Shown here in pieces: positions 1-6,386 of a stretch of 8,927 nt of DNA. Both the position numbers and the translations under genes were made by a program. Source of the stretch: Gallionella sp. (lineage in GTDB: Bacteria > Pseudomonadota > Gammaproteobacteria > Burkholderiales > Gallionellaceae); assembly GCA_017880945.1 (NCBI GenBank), contig JADGRM010000084.1:1-8927 (forward strand), given 5' to 3'. The stretch's first letter is position 1. Every line of letters begins with the position of its first letter. The notes under the pieces are model-generated. The model was not told the DNA's origin and searched no databases. It was given only the letters and a program-made list of their open reading frames with translations.

Positions 1-663
1 GCAGACTTGCACGCACGCACCGCACGACACGCATTCCGAGTCCATGAACGGCTGGTCCTGTCCCGGCGAGACGCGCGACTCGAAGCCGCGCCCGGAAATC
101 GTCAGCGCAAACGTGCCCTGGGTTTCCTCGCAGGCGCGCACGCAGCGGTTGCACACGATGCACTTGGAAGCGTCGTAGGTGAAATAGGGATTCGATTCGT
201 CCTTCTTGCTGTCCAGATGATTCTCGCCGTCGTAACCGTAGCGCACCTCGCGCAACCCGGTGACGCCCGCCATGTCCTGCAGTTCGCAATTGCCGTTGGC
301 CGCGCAAGTCAGGCAATCCAGCGGGTGGTCGGAAATGTACAGCTCCATCACGCCCTTGCGCAGCGCCTGCAACTTGGGCGTCTGGGTGCGCACCTTCATG
401 CCGTGCTCCGCCGGCGTGGTGCATGACGCGGGATATCCCCTGCGCCCCTCGATTTCGACCAGACACAGGCGGCACGAGCCGAACGGCTCCAGGCTGTCCG
501 TCGCGCACAGTTTGGGCACATTCACGCCGCCTTCGGCGGCCGCGCGCATGATCGAAGTCCCCGCCGCAACGGTCACCTGCATGCCGTCTATCTCCAGCGT
601 GACTTCCTGCTCGGAGATGCGTTTTGGTGTGCCGAAATCTTTTTCATTGAGTTGCTCAAGCAT
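1..663 (-). CDS. fdsA: NAD-dependent formate dehydrogenase alpha subunit, N-terminal part (truncated by window edge)
   Basis: This is the catalytic subunit of the soluble formate dehydrogenase that oxidises formate to CO2 and passes electrons to NAD+. Only the first 221 residues are in the window, and the frame is open at the left edge. What is visible is the iron-sulfur part, laid out as in NuoG-like/FdsA proteins. A [2Fe-2S] ferredoxin domain has C53, C64, C67 and C81. A His-Cys [4Fe-4S] site has H113, C117, C120 and C126. Two ferredoxin-type [4Fe-4S] sites have C168, C171, C174, C178 and C211, C214, C217, C221. The molybdopterin domain with the active-site Cys/Sec would lie beyond the edge. 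The ATG at 663 is preceded by AGGAG with six bases between. It starts 23 bases after the fdsB stop, so it is the third gene of fdsGBA. A NuoG or NADP-hydrogenase subunit is the alternative, but the FdsG-FdsB context makes FdsA much more likely. Confidence 0.93.
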   Translation of the reverse strand, partial: MLEQLNEKDFGTPKRISEQEVTLEIDGMQVTVAAGTSIMRAAAEGGVNVPKLCATDSLEPFGSCRLCLVEIEGRRGYPASCTTPAEHGMKVRTQTPKLQALRKGVMELYISDHPLDCLTCAANGNCELQDMAGVTGLREVRYGYDGENHLDSKKDESNPYFTYDASKCIVCNRCVRACEETQGTFALTISGRGFESRVSPGQDQPFMDSECVSCGACVQVC

Positions 664-686
664 TATGTTCTCCTGTCGCCACGCTT

Positions 687-2228
687 TTATTTATTAACGA
701 GACCGAAATCTTTTGGAAAATGATTCAGCGCGGACAGCACCGGATAAGGTGTCATGCCGCCCATCGCGCACATCGAACCGTTCAGCATGGTGTCGCACAA
801 GTCGCGCAACAACTCGATCTGCGCCGGCGTGTCCTGACCGGCGATGATCTTGTCCATCACCTCCACGCCGCGCGTTGCGCCGATCCGGCACGGCGTGCAT
901 TTGCCGCAGGACTCGATCGCGCAAAACTTCATCGCATAGCGCGCCAGCCTGGCCAGGTCCGCGCTGTCGTCGTGCACCACGATCCCGCCGTGCCCAAGCA
1001 CCGCCCACAATGCCGTGTACGCTTCGTAATCCAGCGGCGTGTCCCATTGCGACTCGGGCAGATACGTGCCCAGCGGCCCGCCCACCTGCACCGCCTTGAT
1101 AGGTCGACCGGAAGCCGAGCCGCCGCCGAAATCGTAGAGCAGCTCGCGCAAAGTGATGCCGAACGCCATTTCGATCAGGCCGCCCTGTTTGATGTTTCCC
1201 GCCAGCTGGAACGGCAGCGTGCCGCGCGAACGCCCCATGCCATAGTCCTTGTAGAAGGCCGCACCCTTCGCGAGGATGATGGGCACGCTGGCCAGCGAGA
1301 TGACGTTGTTGATTACGGTGGGCTTGCCGAACAGCCCGGCTATCGCGGGCAGCGGCGGCTTGGCGCGCACGATGCCGCGTTTACCCTCGAGACTTTCCAG
1401 CAGCGCGGTTTCTTCGCCGCACACGTAAGCTCCGGCGGCTTTGCGCACTTCAAGTTCAAAACTTTTTCCCAAATTCAATATATTCGAACCGAGGTATCCC
1501 GCCGCGCGCGCCACGGCAATCGCCTCGTTCAACACCGAGATCGAGTGGGGATACTCGCTGCGCACATAGATGTAGCCTTGCGTGGCGCCCACCGCGAGCG
1601 CGGCGATGGTCATGCCCTCGATCAGCACGTAGGGATCGCCCTCCATCAGCATGCGATCGGCGAATGTGCCCGAGTCGCCCTCATCCGCATTGCATACGAT
1701 ATATTTTTGCGCCGCCGCCGCGTTCAACACTGTCTTCCACTTGATTCCTGTCGGGAAGGCCGCGCCGCCGCGCCCGCGCAAGCCGGACTCGGTCACCAGC
1801 TGCACGATATCCGCAGCTTGCATGGTCAGCGCATTGCGCAAACCCTGATAACCGTCATGGGCAAGATAATCGTCCAGCGACAGAGGATCGGTGATGCCGA
1901 CGCGCGCAAAGGTCAGCCGCTCCTGCCGTTTCAAGTAAGTCAGCTCCTCAGTCAGTCCCAAGCCCAAGGCATGCTTCCCGCCATTTTGAAAGTTGGCATC
2001 GAACAAAGCGACCACATCTTCTGGGCTCACCGGCCCGTATGCGAGGCGCCCTTTTGCGGTTTGCACCTCGACCAGCGGCTCCAGCCACAACATGCCGCGC
2101 GAACCGTTGCGCACCAGCTTGACGTCGATGTTGCGCCGCGCAGCTTCGGCCCGTATGGCTTGCGCAACGGCATCGGCATCGAGCGCCAGCGCGGCAGAAT
2201 CCCTGGGAACGTAGATCATTATGCTCAT
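687..2228 (-). CDS. fdsB: NAD-dependent formate dehydrogenase beta subunit (NADH/FMN-binding, NuoF-like)
   Basis: Diaphorase subunit of the soluble formate dehydrogenase. It takes electrons from the FdsA clusters through a [4Fe-4S] centre to FMN and reduces NAD+ in the cytoplasm. From the chosen start it is 513 residues. Residues 1-100 form a cysteine-free, NuoE/thioredoxin-like N-terminal domain, typical of FdsB. The NuoF core follows, with the FMN motif GRGGAAFPTG (152-161), NADEGDSGTFADR (180-192) and the NAD-binding stretch GAYVCGEETALLESLEG (266-282). The [4Fe-4S] ligands are C441, C444, C447 (ESCGKCTPCR) and C487. An upstream extension of the frame to about 2360 is only overlap with fdsG. 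The ATG at 2228 shares ATGA with the fdsG stop, and the protein then begins MSIMIYVPRD, so translational coupling decides the start. No frameshift or missing ligand is seen. Confidence 0.96.
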   Translation of the reverse strand: MSIMIYVPRDSAALALDADAVAQAIRAEAARRNIDVKLVRNGSRGMLWLEPLVEVQTAKGRLAYGPVSPEDVVALFDANFQNGGKHALGLGLTEELTYLKRQERLTFARVGITDPLSLDDYLAHDGYQGLRNALTMQAADIVQLVTESGLRGRGGAAFPTGIKWKTVLNAAAAQKYIVCNADEGDSGTFADRMLMEGDPYVLIEGMTIAALAVGATQGYIYVRSEYPHSISVLNEAIAVARAAGYLGSNILNLGKSFELEVRKAAGAYVCGEETALLESLEGKRGIVRAKPPLPAIAGLFGKPTVINNVISLASVPIILAKGAAFYKDYGMGRSRGTLPFQLAGNIKQGGLIEMAFGITLRELLYDFGGGSASGRPIKAVQVGGPLGTYLPESQWDTPLDYEAYTALWAVLGHGGIVVHDDSADLARLARYAMKFCAIESCGKCTPCRIGATRGVEVMDKIIAGQDTPAQIELLRDLCDTMLNGSMCAMGGMTPYPVLSALNHFPKDFGLVNK

Positions 2229-2683
2229 GGCTTGATTCCCATCCTCTTGAGCAGGCGGTCGAATTTTTCCGGCGTGACGCGCGCGTGCAACTCCTCGCCT
2301 ATCATCACAGCCGGCGAGGTCGCGCACAGCCCCAGGCAATAAACCGGCTGCAATGCACATTCACCCTGCTTGCTGCCGGCCAGTCTTTGCTCCGCATGCT
2401 TGACCAATTGCTCAGCCCCCATGCTCTGGCACGCTTCTGCACAGCAAATCTGTATCGTGTGTTTGGCTGGCGGAGTGGTGCGGAAATGGTGGTAGAAAGT
2501 AATCACGCCATGCACTTCAGCGCGGGATAGATTTAACGCGGAGGCGATCTGTGAAACCGAGTCGGGAGGGATGAATCCGAGCGCATCCTGAATATCGTGC
2601 AATATCGGCAGCAACGCTCCGGGACGACTTTGCTGCGCAGCGATAATAGAGGCGACCTGCTGATGATTGTATTCCAAGCTCAT
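2225..2683 (-). CDS. fdsG: NAD-dependent formate dehydrogenase gamma subunit (NuoE-like, 2Fe-2S)
   Basis: Small electron-transfer subunit of the formate dehydrogenase, equivalent to NuoE of complex I. It is 152 residues, the usual size. An N-terminal helical part (about 1-70) contains the family stretch LSRAEVHGVITFYHHF. A thioredoxin-like domain follows with the [2Fe-2S] ligands C80, C85, C116 and C120 (CCAEACQSMG and CLGLCATSP). An extra cysteine, C81, sits beside the first ligand. The ATG at 2683 has a strong AGGAGGT eight bases upstream (2692-2698). It is the first gene of the fds operon and overlaps fdsB by four bases. Its 5' side faces the divergent regulator gene across about 168 bases that carry a palindrome. 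NuoE of complex I is unlikely because no other nuo genes are present and FdsA/FdsB follow. Confidence 0.95.
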   Translation of the reverse strand: MSLEYNHQQVASIIAAQQSRPGALLPILHDIQDALGFIPPDSVSQIASALNLSRAEVHGVITFYHHFRTTPPAKHTIQICCAEACQSMGAEQLVKHAEQRLAGSKQGECALQPVYCLGLCATSPAVMIGEELHARVTPEKFDRLLKRMGIKP

Positions 2684-2691
2684 TCCGTTTT

Positions 2692-2698
2692 ACCTCCT
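2692..2698 (-). promoter_or_regulatory. Strong ribosome binding site of fdsG
   Basis: On the minus strand the sequence AGGAGGT lies eight bases before the fdsG ATG. It is close to the perfect anti-16S complement and is the strongest Shine-Dalgarno in the window. It fits a first gene of a highly translated operon and fixes the fdsG start. Confidence 0.8.
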
Positions 2699-2745
2699 GG
2701 AACCGGTTCGGTTATCCGCATATGTTATTTTAAACATGAATATAC

Positions 2746-2756
2746 TTTATAATAAT
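2746..2756. promoter_or_regulatory. Overlapping divergent -10 region (fds operon and regulator gene)
   Basis: An AT-rich core reads TATAAT on the plus strand at 2748-2753 (towards the regulator) and TATAAA on the minus strand at 2751-2746 (towards fdsG). Neither has a good -35: TTATTT at 2725-2730 is the best on the plus strand, and on the minus strand that position falls at the edge of the palindrome. This would give a regulator transcript from about 2760 and an fds transcript from about 2739. The weak -35 on the fds side fits an activator-dependent promoter. This is inference from sequence only; start sites are not proven. Confidence 0.35.
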
Positions 2757-2758
2757 CG

Positions 2759-2790
2759 CAGTGCACCATTTGGGTAATTGGTGTGCACTG
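2759..2790. promoter_or_regulatory. Interrupted palindrome, likely operator between fdsG and its regulator
   Basis: CAGTGCAC at 2759-2766 is matched by GTGCACTG at 2783-2790. The symmetry extends inwards (ACCA against TGGT) if a two-base bulge is allowed. It lies about 20-50 bases upstream of the inferred fds transcription start and just inside the inferred regulator transcript. One protein bound here could both activate fds and repress the regulator gene, as LysR-type regulators often do. A short transcript hairpin is the other reading. No bound protein is proven. Confidence 0.45.
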
Positions 2791-2851
2791 TTTATGTGCC
2801 GACAAGTTATCACAGAGCCTTGACCCACTCAATAGGTTATAAATCACATAT

Positions 2852-3901
2852 ATGAGCTTTGAAATTCGTCCGGAATGGAGTTTGAAAAATCGCAAAGGAA
2901 CTGCGGTCTCCTTGCAGTTACTGCTGCAATTGCTCACGGCCATTCGCGATCACGGCAGCATCAGCAGCGCCGCAGCCCGCGCAAATCTTTCTTATCGGCA
3001 CGCATGGGGGATATTGCGTGATTTCGAACTTGAATTTTCTGCACCGTTATTGCAGAAATCCAGAGGGAAAGGCACATCACTGACACCGCTGGCAGAAAAA
3101 TTGATATGGGCCGACAAGCGCATCACCGCCCGCCTTACTCCGATATTGGAAAGTTTCGCCTCCGAACTCGAGGCCATCCTGACCAGCGCATCGACCACGT
3201 TGCGTATCACCGCATCCCACGGCTTTGCAGTCAATGCGCTGATCAAACAACTCAACTCGGACAACGTTCCTGTTGAAATAAATTACCGCAGCAGCCTCGA
3301 AGCGGTTGCGGCACTGTCCCGCAACGAATGCGATCTGGCGGGGTTCCATGTGCCGGTCGGTGAATTCAAGCATGCCGCCAAGCCGTATCTTAAATGGCTG
3401 GATCCGCAGCAGCATGCGCTGATCCATCTGGCGTATCGCATCCAGGGGCTGTTCATTGCCAAAGGTAATCCGAAGAACATACAGGGCTTGGCAGATTTGC
3501 AACGCAAAGATGTGCGCTTCGTTAACCGGCAAACCGGGTCGGGCACCAAAATACTGCTTGAGCTGCTGCTCACCAAAGAGAAGATCAGCACCAAGGATAT
3601 AGCCGACTATGGCAGCGTTGAATATACTCATTCAGCCGTGGCCGCTTACGTCGCCAGCAATATGGCTGATGTGGGCTTTGGCGTTGAAACCGCGGCCAGG
3701 CGATTTGACCTGGACTTCATTCCGATCGCGCGCGAAAATTATTTATTTGCCTGCAAAGTCGGCGCTCTGGATCAGAACCTGCTGAAATCAACGCGCGATA
3801 TCTTGCAGAGCGCAGCGTTCCGCAACACGATCAATGCACTGGCCGGGTACGATGGGTCGCAAGCCGGTTCGATCGCCACCTTTGAAGAAACGTTTTCATA
3901 G
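2852..3901 (+). CDS. LysR/ModE-like helix-turn-helix regulator with PBP-like sensor domain; probable fds/Mo regulator
   Basis: Probable DNA-binding regulator of the divergent fds operon, 349 residues. Residues about 18-95 are a winged helix-turn-helix of the LysR/ModE kind (LLTAIRDHGSISSAAARANL, then SLTPLAEKL), with the recognition helix near 46-58. Residues about 115-335 resemble the periplasmic-binding-protein-like domain (PBP_like, PF12727 type) that is often fused to such heads and found near molybdenum enzymes. Its signature NRQTGSGT is at 225-232, followed by the YGSVEYTHSAVAAYVASNMADVGFG region split around 253-277. No signal peptide is present, so it acts in the cytoplasm. Ligand candidates are formate, molybdate/tungstate or a Moco-related compound; the sequence does not decide. 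The position matches that of FdsR described in Cupriavidus, but I do not claim orthology. The ATG at 2852 has no clear Shine-Dalgarno. The stop is 31 bases from the convergent mobA stop, with no obvious terminator between. Confidence 0.85.
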   Translation: MSFEIRPEWSLKNRKGTAVSLQLLLQLLTAIRDHGSISSAAARANLSYRHAWGILRDFELEFSAPLLQKSRGKGTSLTPLAEKLIWADKRITARLTPILESFASELEAILTSASTTLRITASHGFAVNALIKQLNSDNVPVEINYRSSLEAVAALSRNECDLAGFHVPVGEFKHAAKPYLKWLDPQQHALIHLAYRIQGLFIAKGNPKNIQGLADLQRKDVRFVNRQTGSGTKILLELLLTKEKISTKDIADYGSVEYTHSAVAAYVASNMADVGFGVETAARRFDLDFIPIARENYLFACKVGALDQNLLKSTRDILQSAAFRNTINALAGYDGSQAGSIATFEETFS

Positions 3902-3932
3902 TCATTGCAAGTTATCGCGTCAAGACACATCC

Positions 3933-4535
3933 TCAATAACGTCTCATTGCGATCGCCACATCTTGTGGCGTATCCAGATCGAAGAAGCTGCGCAGAGCAG
4001 GATCGGCCTTCAGCAGCTCCGTTTCATCCACATAGCGAACCTGCAACTGCTCAAGGACGGCGCGCAAACTGTTTTTTCCGCCGCCCGCCAAATGTGAGCG
4101 TATCGTACCCAGGCAACTGCTCGCATAAAAAGCCGCCAGCGGTTGCGGATGACCCTGCACAACCGGCACGACCGCCTGATATTCAAGGCGGTACTTGGCC
4201 AACAGTTTGACCATCGCCGGTTCCACAAACGGCATATCGCACGCCACCACAAAAGCCCAAGGGGTAGTGACATGGCCCAGACTGGCGGCCAATCCCGCCA
4301 GCGGCCCGACCCCCACCGGCATTCCTACGCTGGATTGCTCGTCGCAGACTTGCGGCAGATCGATTTCGGGGCGCGGCTGACGGACGCTGACGATGACCTG
4401 GGGAAATACCTGTTGCATGGCCGCGATCACGCGTTGCAACAACGTTTGCCCGCGCAGCAACAGGCTCGCCTTGTCGCTTCCCATGCGCTGAGAGTCACCG
4501 CCCGCCAGAATGATCGCGGTGCAATCCTCAATCAT
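3933..4535 (-). CDS. mobA: Molybdenum cofactor guanylyltransferase
   Basis: Transfers GMP from GTP to Mo-molybdopterin, making the MGD form of the cofactor used by formate dehydrogenases and DMSO-reductase family enzymes. It is 200 residues, normal for MobA. A Rossmann-like nucleotidyltransferase fold is shown by LAGGDSQRMGSDKA at residues 10-23 (GTP-binding loop), VGPLAG at 76-81 and CDMP at 99-102 (metal-binding Asp). The C-terminal FDLDTPQDV at 185-193 is also typical. The frame extends upstream to 4661, but the start MIEDCTAIILAGG at 4535 is right because its ATG forms ATGA with the mobB stop. It is the last gene of the Moco operon. MocA (CTP-dependent) is a relative, but the MobB partner and the formate dehydrogenase neighbour favour MobA. 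Confidence 0.93.
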   Translation of the reverse strand: MIEDCTAIILAGGDSQRMGSDKASLLLRGQTLLQRVIAAMQQVFPQVIVSVRQPRPEIDLPQVCDEQSSVGMPVGVGPLAGLAASLGHVTTPWAFVVACDMPFVEPAMVKLLAKYRLEYQAVVPVVQGHPQPLAAFYASSCLGTIRSHLAGGGKNSLRAVLEQLQVRYVDETELLKADPALRSFFDLDTPQDVAIAMRRY

Positions 4536-5026
4536 TTTGGCAAGCGATCCAGCATGAACCGGACGATCCCGCTGATATCGTCCAGCGCAAAGTGCGGCAA
4601 CTGCGGATAGACCTCGTCGACATCCGTTACTATCGCGATCAGTCCGTCCTCGATCACGCAACGCGGAGTCGTGGAGCTCTCTCGGCGCAACACCTCGATC
4701 TTCACGCCGGAAGCATGTGAAAAACCCTCCGCCAGCACCAGGTCGGCCTCGCCCAAAAAACGCTGCGCCAACTGTGCGGGCTCTCGCCTATCCACCGCAT
4801 CGGCGACCAATTGCAACTCGTTGGACGTGACCAGCATGCTCATCGATGCACCCGCCTGCTTGTAGCGCCAACTGTCCTTGCCCGGCGTATCCAGCACCAC
4901 CTTGTGATGCGCATGCTTGATCGTGGCGACACGCAGCCCCCGTCCGCTCAGCTCGCGTAACAGCTTTTCGATCAGCGTGGTCTTGCCGGAGCCGGAATGG
5001 CCGACGAAAATAAATACTTTAGACAT
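4532..5026 (-). CDS. mobB: Molybdopterin-guanine dinucleotide biosynthesis GTP-binding protein
   Basis: P-loop GTPase-like protein that aids MobA in making the guanine dinucleotide cofactor. From the ATG at 5026 it is 164 residues. The Walker A motif GHSGSGKTTL is at residues 9-18, followed by the family's TIKHAHH (about 36-42) and LAEGFSHA. An in-frame TTG two codons further upstream (5032) is possible, but ATG with MSKVFIFVG matches the family's usual beginning. The Shine-Dalgarno is weak (AAAGA region), so expression probably depends on read-through from moaE, whose stop is only 11 bases upstream. It overlaps mobA by four bases (ATGA), a sign of coupled translation. All expected motifs are intact. 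Confidence 0.93.
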   Translation of the reverse strand: MSKVFIFVGHSGSGKTTLIEKLLRELSGRGLRVATIKHAHHKVVLDTPGKDSWRYKQAGASMSMLVTSNELQLVADAVDRREPAQLAQRFLGEADLVLAEGFSHASGVKIEVLRRESSTTPRCVIEDGLIAIVTDVDEVYPQLPHFALDDISGIVRFMLDRLPK

Positions 5027-5037
5027 GATCAATCTTT

Positions 5038-5478
5038 TTAGGGATGAGGTGTAACCCAGGAATCACCCTGCGGCGTGATCTCTTTTTTCCAGATCGGCAC
5101 GCGCTGTTTCAATTCGTCTATCAGCCAGTTGCAGGCTTGCAGCGCTGGTGCACGGTGTTCGGCACCCGCCGCGATGAACACGATCTGCTCGCCCGCGCCG
5201 ACCACGCCGACGCGGTGCACGATGCGCGCATCCTGCAGCGCGAATTTCACTATCGCCTCGTCGCGCAACTTGTTCATCTCCGCCAGCGCCATGCTGCCGT
5301 AAGCATCGAAACTGATCTGCGTCACCTTGCGTCCTTCCGAAAAGTCGCGCGCACAACCGATGAACGTGGCGATGCCGCCCATCTGTTTCGAACTGGCCTG
5401 CAACGCCCTGATCTCTTCGTCCTGGGAAAAATCTTCCTGCTGGATTCGAACCGCGTCTGTAAATTCACCTTTGGTCAT
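5038..5478 (-). CDS. moaE: Molybdopterin synthase catalytic subunit
   Basis: Large subunit of molybdopterin synthase, which moves sulfur from MoaD thiocarboxylate onto cyclic pyranopterin monophosphate. From the chosen start it is 146 residues, close to the family's 140-155. Family marks are GCARD (41-45), the AYGSMA stretch (59-64), HRVGVVGAGE (88-97), AEHRAPALQAC (106-116) and LKQRVPIWKKE (123-133). The expected catalytic lysines are K124 and K131. Two starts are possible. The ATG at 5496 has only a G-run directly against it, while the ATG at 5478 has AGGA five bases upstream, so 5478 is preferred. Conserved sequence begins after both (VRIQQEDF). Where many MoaE proteins have YEAY, this one has FDAY, which I take as lineage variation. 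It follows moaD closely and precedes mobB. Confidence 0.92.
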   Translation of the reverse strand: MTKGEFTDAVRIQQEDFSQDEEIRALQASSKQMGGIATFIGCARDFSEGRKVTQISFDAYGSMALAEMNKLRDEAIVKFALQDARIVHRVGVVGAGEQIVFIAAGAEHRAPALQACNWLIDELKQRVPIWKKEITPQGDSWVTPHP

Positions 5479-5520
5479 TTCGTTCCTGACTTTCATCCCC
5501 GACTTTGATCCTGGGCCAAC

Positions 5521-5760
5521 TCAGCCACCCGAAAACTTGGACATGAACACCACCTCGCTATGCTCGGCCAGCGGCAGCGACATATCCAGCGCATGCTTAC
5601 CGTTGACTGCGGCGAAGCAAACGATCTCAAACGCCGCCGGGTGCAACTTTTGCAATTGCGCGCGCACATCCTGCAAACGCATCCCGGCATGAAACGGCAC
5701 CTGCACTTCGCTCGCGCCGACGCGTTCCGCGACCGGCCCGAAAAACAATACTTTAATCAT
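5521..5760 (-). CDS. moaD: Molybdopterin synthase sulfur carrier subunit (ubiquitin-like)
   Basis: Small ubiquitin-fold subunit of molybdopterin synthase. Its C-terminal Gly-Gly is adenylated by MoeB and converted to a thiocarboxylate that donates sulfur in MoaE. It is 79 residues, the normal size. It opens with MIKVLFFGPVAERVG as MoaD proteins do and ends in the required GG (78-79). The tail before the GG is FMSKFS, whereas MoaD proteins usually have a PPV/PPF-type turn there. The rest of the fold (AVNGKHALDMSLPLAEHSEVVF) is normal, so the gene looks functional. AGGGA lies five bases before the ATG. About 117 bases separate it from moaC, an unusual gap for this operon, filled mostly by a REPIN. 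Confidence 0.92.
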   Translation of the reverse strand: MIKVLFFGPVAERVGASEVQVPFHAGMRLQDVRAQLQKLHPAAFEIVCFAAVNGKHALDMSLPLAEHSEVVFMSKFSGG

Positions 5761-5800
5761 CTCGATCCCTTTTAATTTGATCCTGAAACCGCAATGCTGT

Positions 5801-5864
5801 TGTAGGAGCGCAATTTATTGCGCGATTGACTTATTCCCATCGCGCAATAAATTGCGCTCCTACA
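5801..5864. repeat. REPIN: perfect 26-base inverted pair of REP palindromes between moaC and moaD
   Basis: The left arm is 5801-5826, the spacer 5827-5838 (12 bases) and the right arm 5839-5864. The arms are exact reverse complements over 26 bases. Each arm begins TGTAGGAG and then holds its own hairpin, GCGCAA-TTTA-TTGCGC. A GTAG head followed by a small palindrome is the layout of REP sequences mobilised by RAYT transposases (TnpA-REP). The element starts 14 bases after the moaC stop, inside the operon. In RNA it would fold into a long stem or two small hairpins and could shape moaC/moaD mRNA stability. There is no U-run, so it is not an ordinary terminator. No RAYT gene is in the window. 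Confidence 0.88.
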
Positions 5865-5877
5865 GCTTCGCCGAGGT

Positions 5878-6372
5878 TTATTCCGGGCGTGTCCAGACCC
5901 CGCTCTTGCCGCCGCGTTTTTCTTCCAGCTGGATGTATTCGATGCGCATCCCCCTGTCGATCGCCTTGCACATGTCGTAGATGGAGAGTAATGCCACGCT
6001 GGCGGCGCACAAAGCTTCCATCTCGACCCCGGTCTGCCCGACACAACTTGTGGTCGTGACCACCTTGATGCCCACACAACCGCCGGCATCCGGTTCCGCG
6101 ATGTCGCTGAACACCACCTCCACGCCGGTGAGTGCCAGCGCATGGCACATCGGAATGATGTCGGCAGTGCGCTTGGCCGCCATCACCGCGCCGACGTCCG
6201 CCACCGTCAGCACATCGCCCTTGGCGATGCTGCCGGTGCGGATCCGCGCCAATGTCTCGGGCTGCATGCGCAATACCCCGCTGGCGATCGCGACGCGCTT
6301 GGTGCCGGGTTTTTCCGAGACATCCACCATGCGTGCCCGCCCCGCGTCAGTAAAATGAGTCAACTCGTTCAT
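5878..6372 (-). CDS. moaC: Cyclic pyranopterin monophosphate synthase
   Basis: With MoaA, converts GTP to cyclic pyranopterin monophosphate, the first committed steps of Moco synthesis; MoaC does the second reaction. It is 164 residues, the usual length. The start MNELTHFTDAG...MVDVS aligns with the family's N-terminus, and an AGGGTG-like ribosome site is about eight bases upstream. Conserved blocks are MVDVS (15-19), KGDVL (51-55, catalytic Lys), AAKRT (65-69), PMCHAL (74-79, conserved His77), GVEMEAL (115-121), DMCKAIDR (133-140) and GGKSG (154-158). Where many homologues have CHPL, this protein has CHAL, a mild variation. The gene lies 14 bases after the moeB stop. Its partner moaA is not in this window. 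Confidence 0.96.
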   Translation of the reverse strand: MNELTHFTDAGRARMVDVSEKPGTKRVAIASGVLRMQPETLARIRTGSIAKGDVLTVADVGAVMAAKRTADIIPMCHALALTGVEVVFSDIAEPDAGGCVGIKVVTTTSCVGQTGVEMEALCAASVALLSIYDMCKAIDRGMRIEYIQLEEKRGGKSGVWTRPE

Positions 6373-6386
6373 GTGCTATTCACCCT

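Noticed and set aside
720..2342. A 540-residue open frame on the plus strand opposite fdsB
   Set aside because: It is antisense to a fully conserved fdsB, has no recognisable domain, is rich in Arg/His/Gln as antisense frames of GC-rich genes are, and lacks a convincing ribosome site.
2225..2360. An N-terminal extension of fdsB beyond 2228
   Set aside because: It would be translated from a frame inside fdsG; the ATGA overlap start gives the normal FdsB N-terminus.
2777..2806. Sigma-54 promoter (GGCAC...GTGCA) on the minus strand upstream of fdsG
   Set aside because: The GG and GC elements are about two bases too far apart for a -24/-12 promoter.
2820..2843. TTGACC ... TATAAA as a promoter for the regulator gene
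   Set aside because: The spacer is only 12 bases, and the -10 would lie too close to the ATG.
5044..5508. Plus-strand open frame opposite moaE
   Set aside because: Its sequence is the mirror of a well-conserved minus-strand gene and has no independent support.
5801..5864. The moaC-moaD inverted repeat as a rho-independent terminator
   Set aside because: No T-run follows either arm, the same palindrome recurs elsewhere with a GTAG head, and essential downstream genes of the operon follow.
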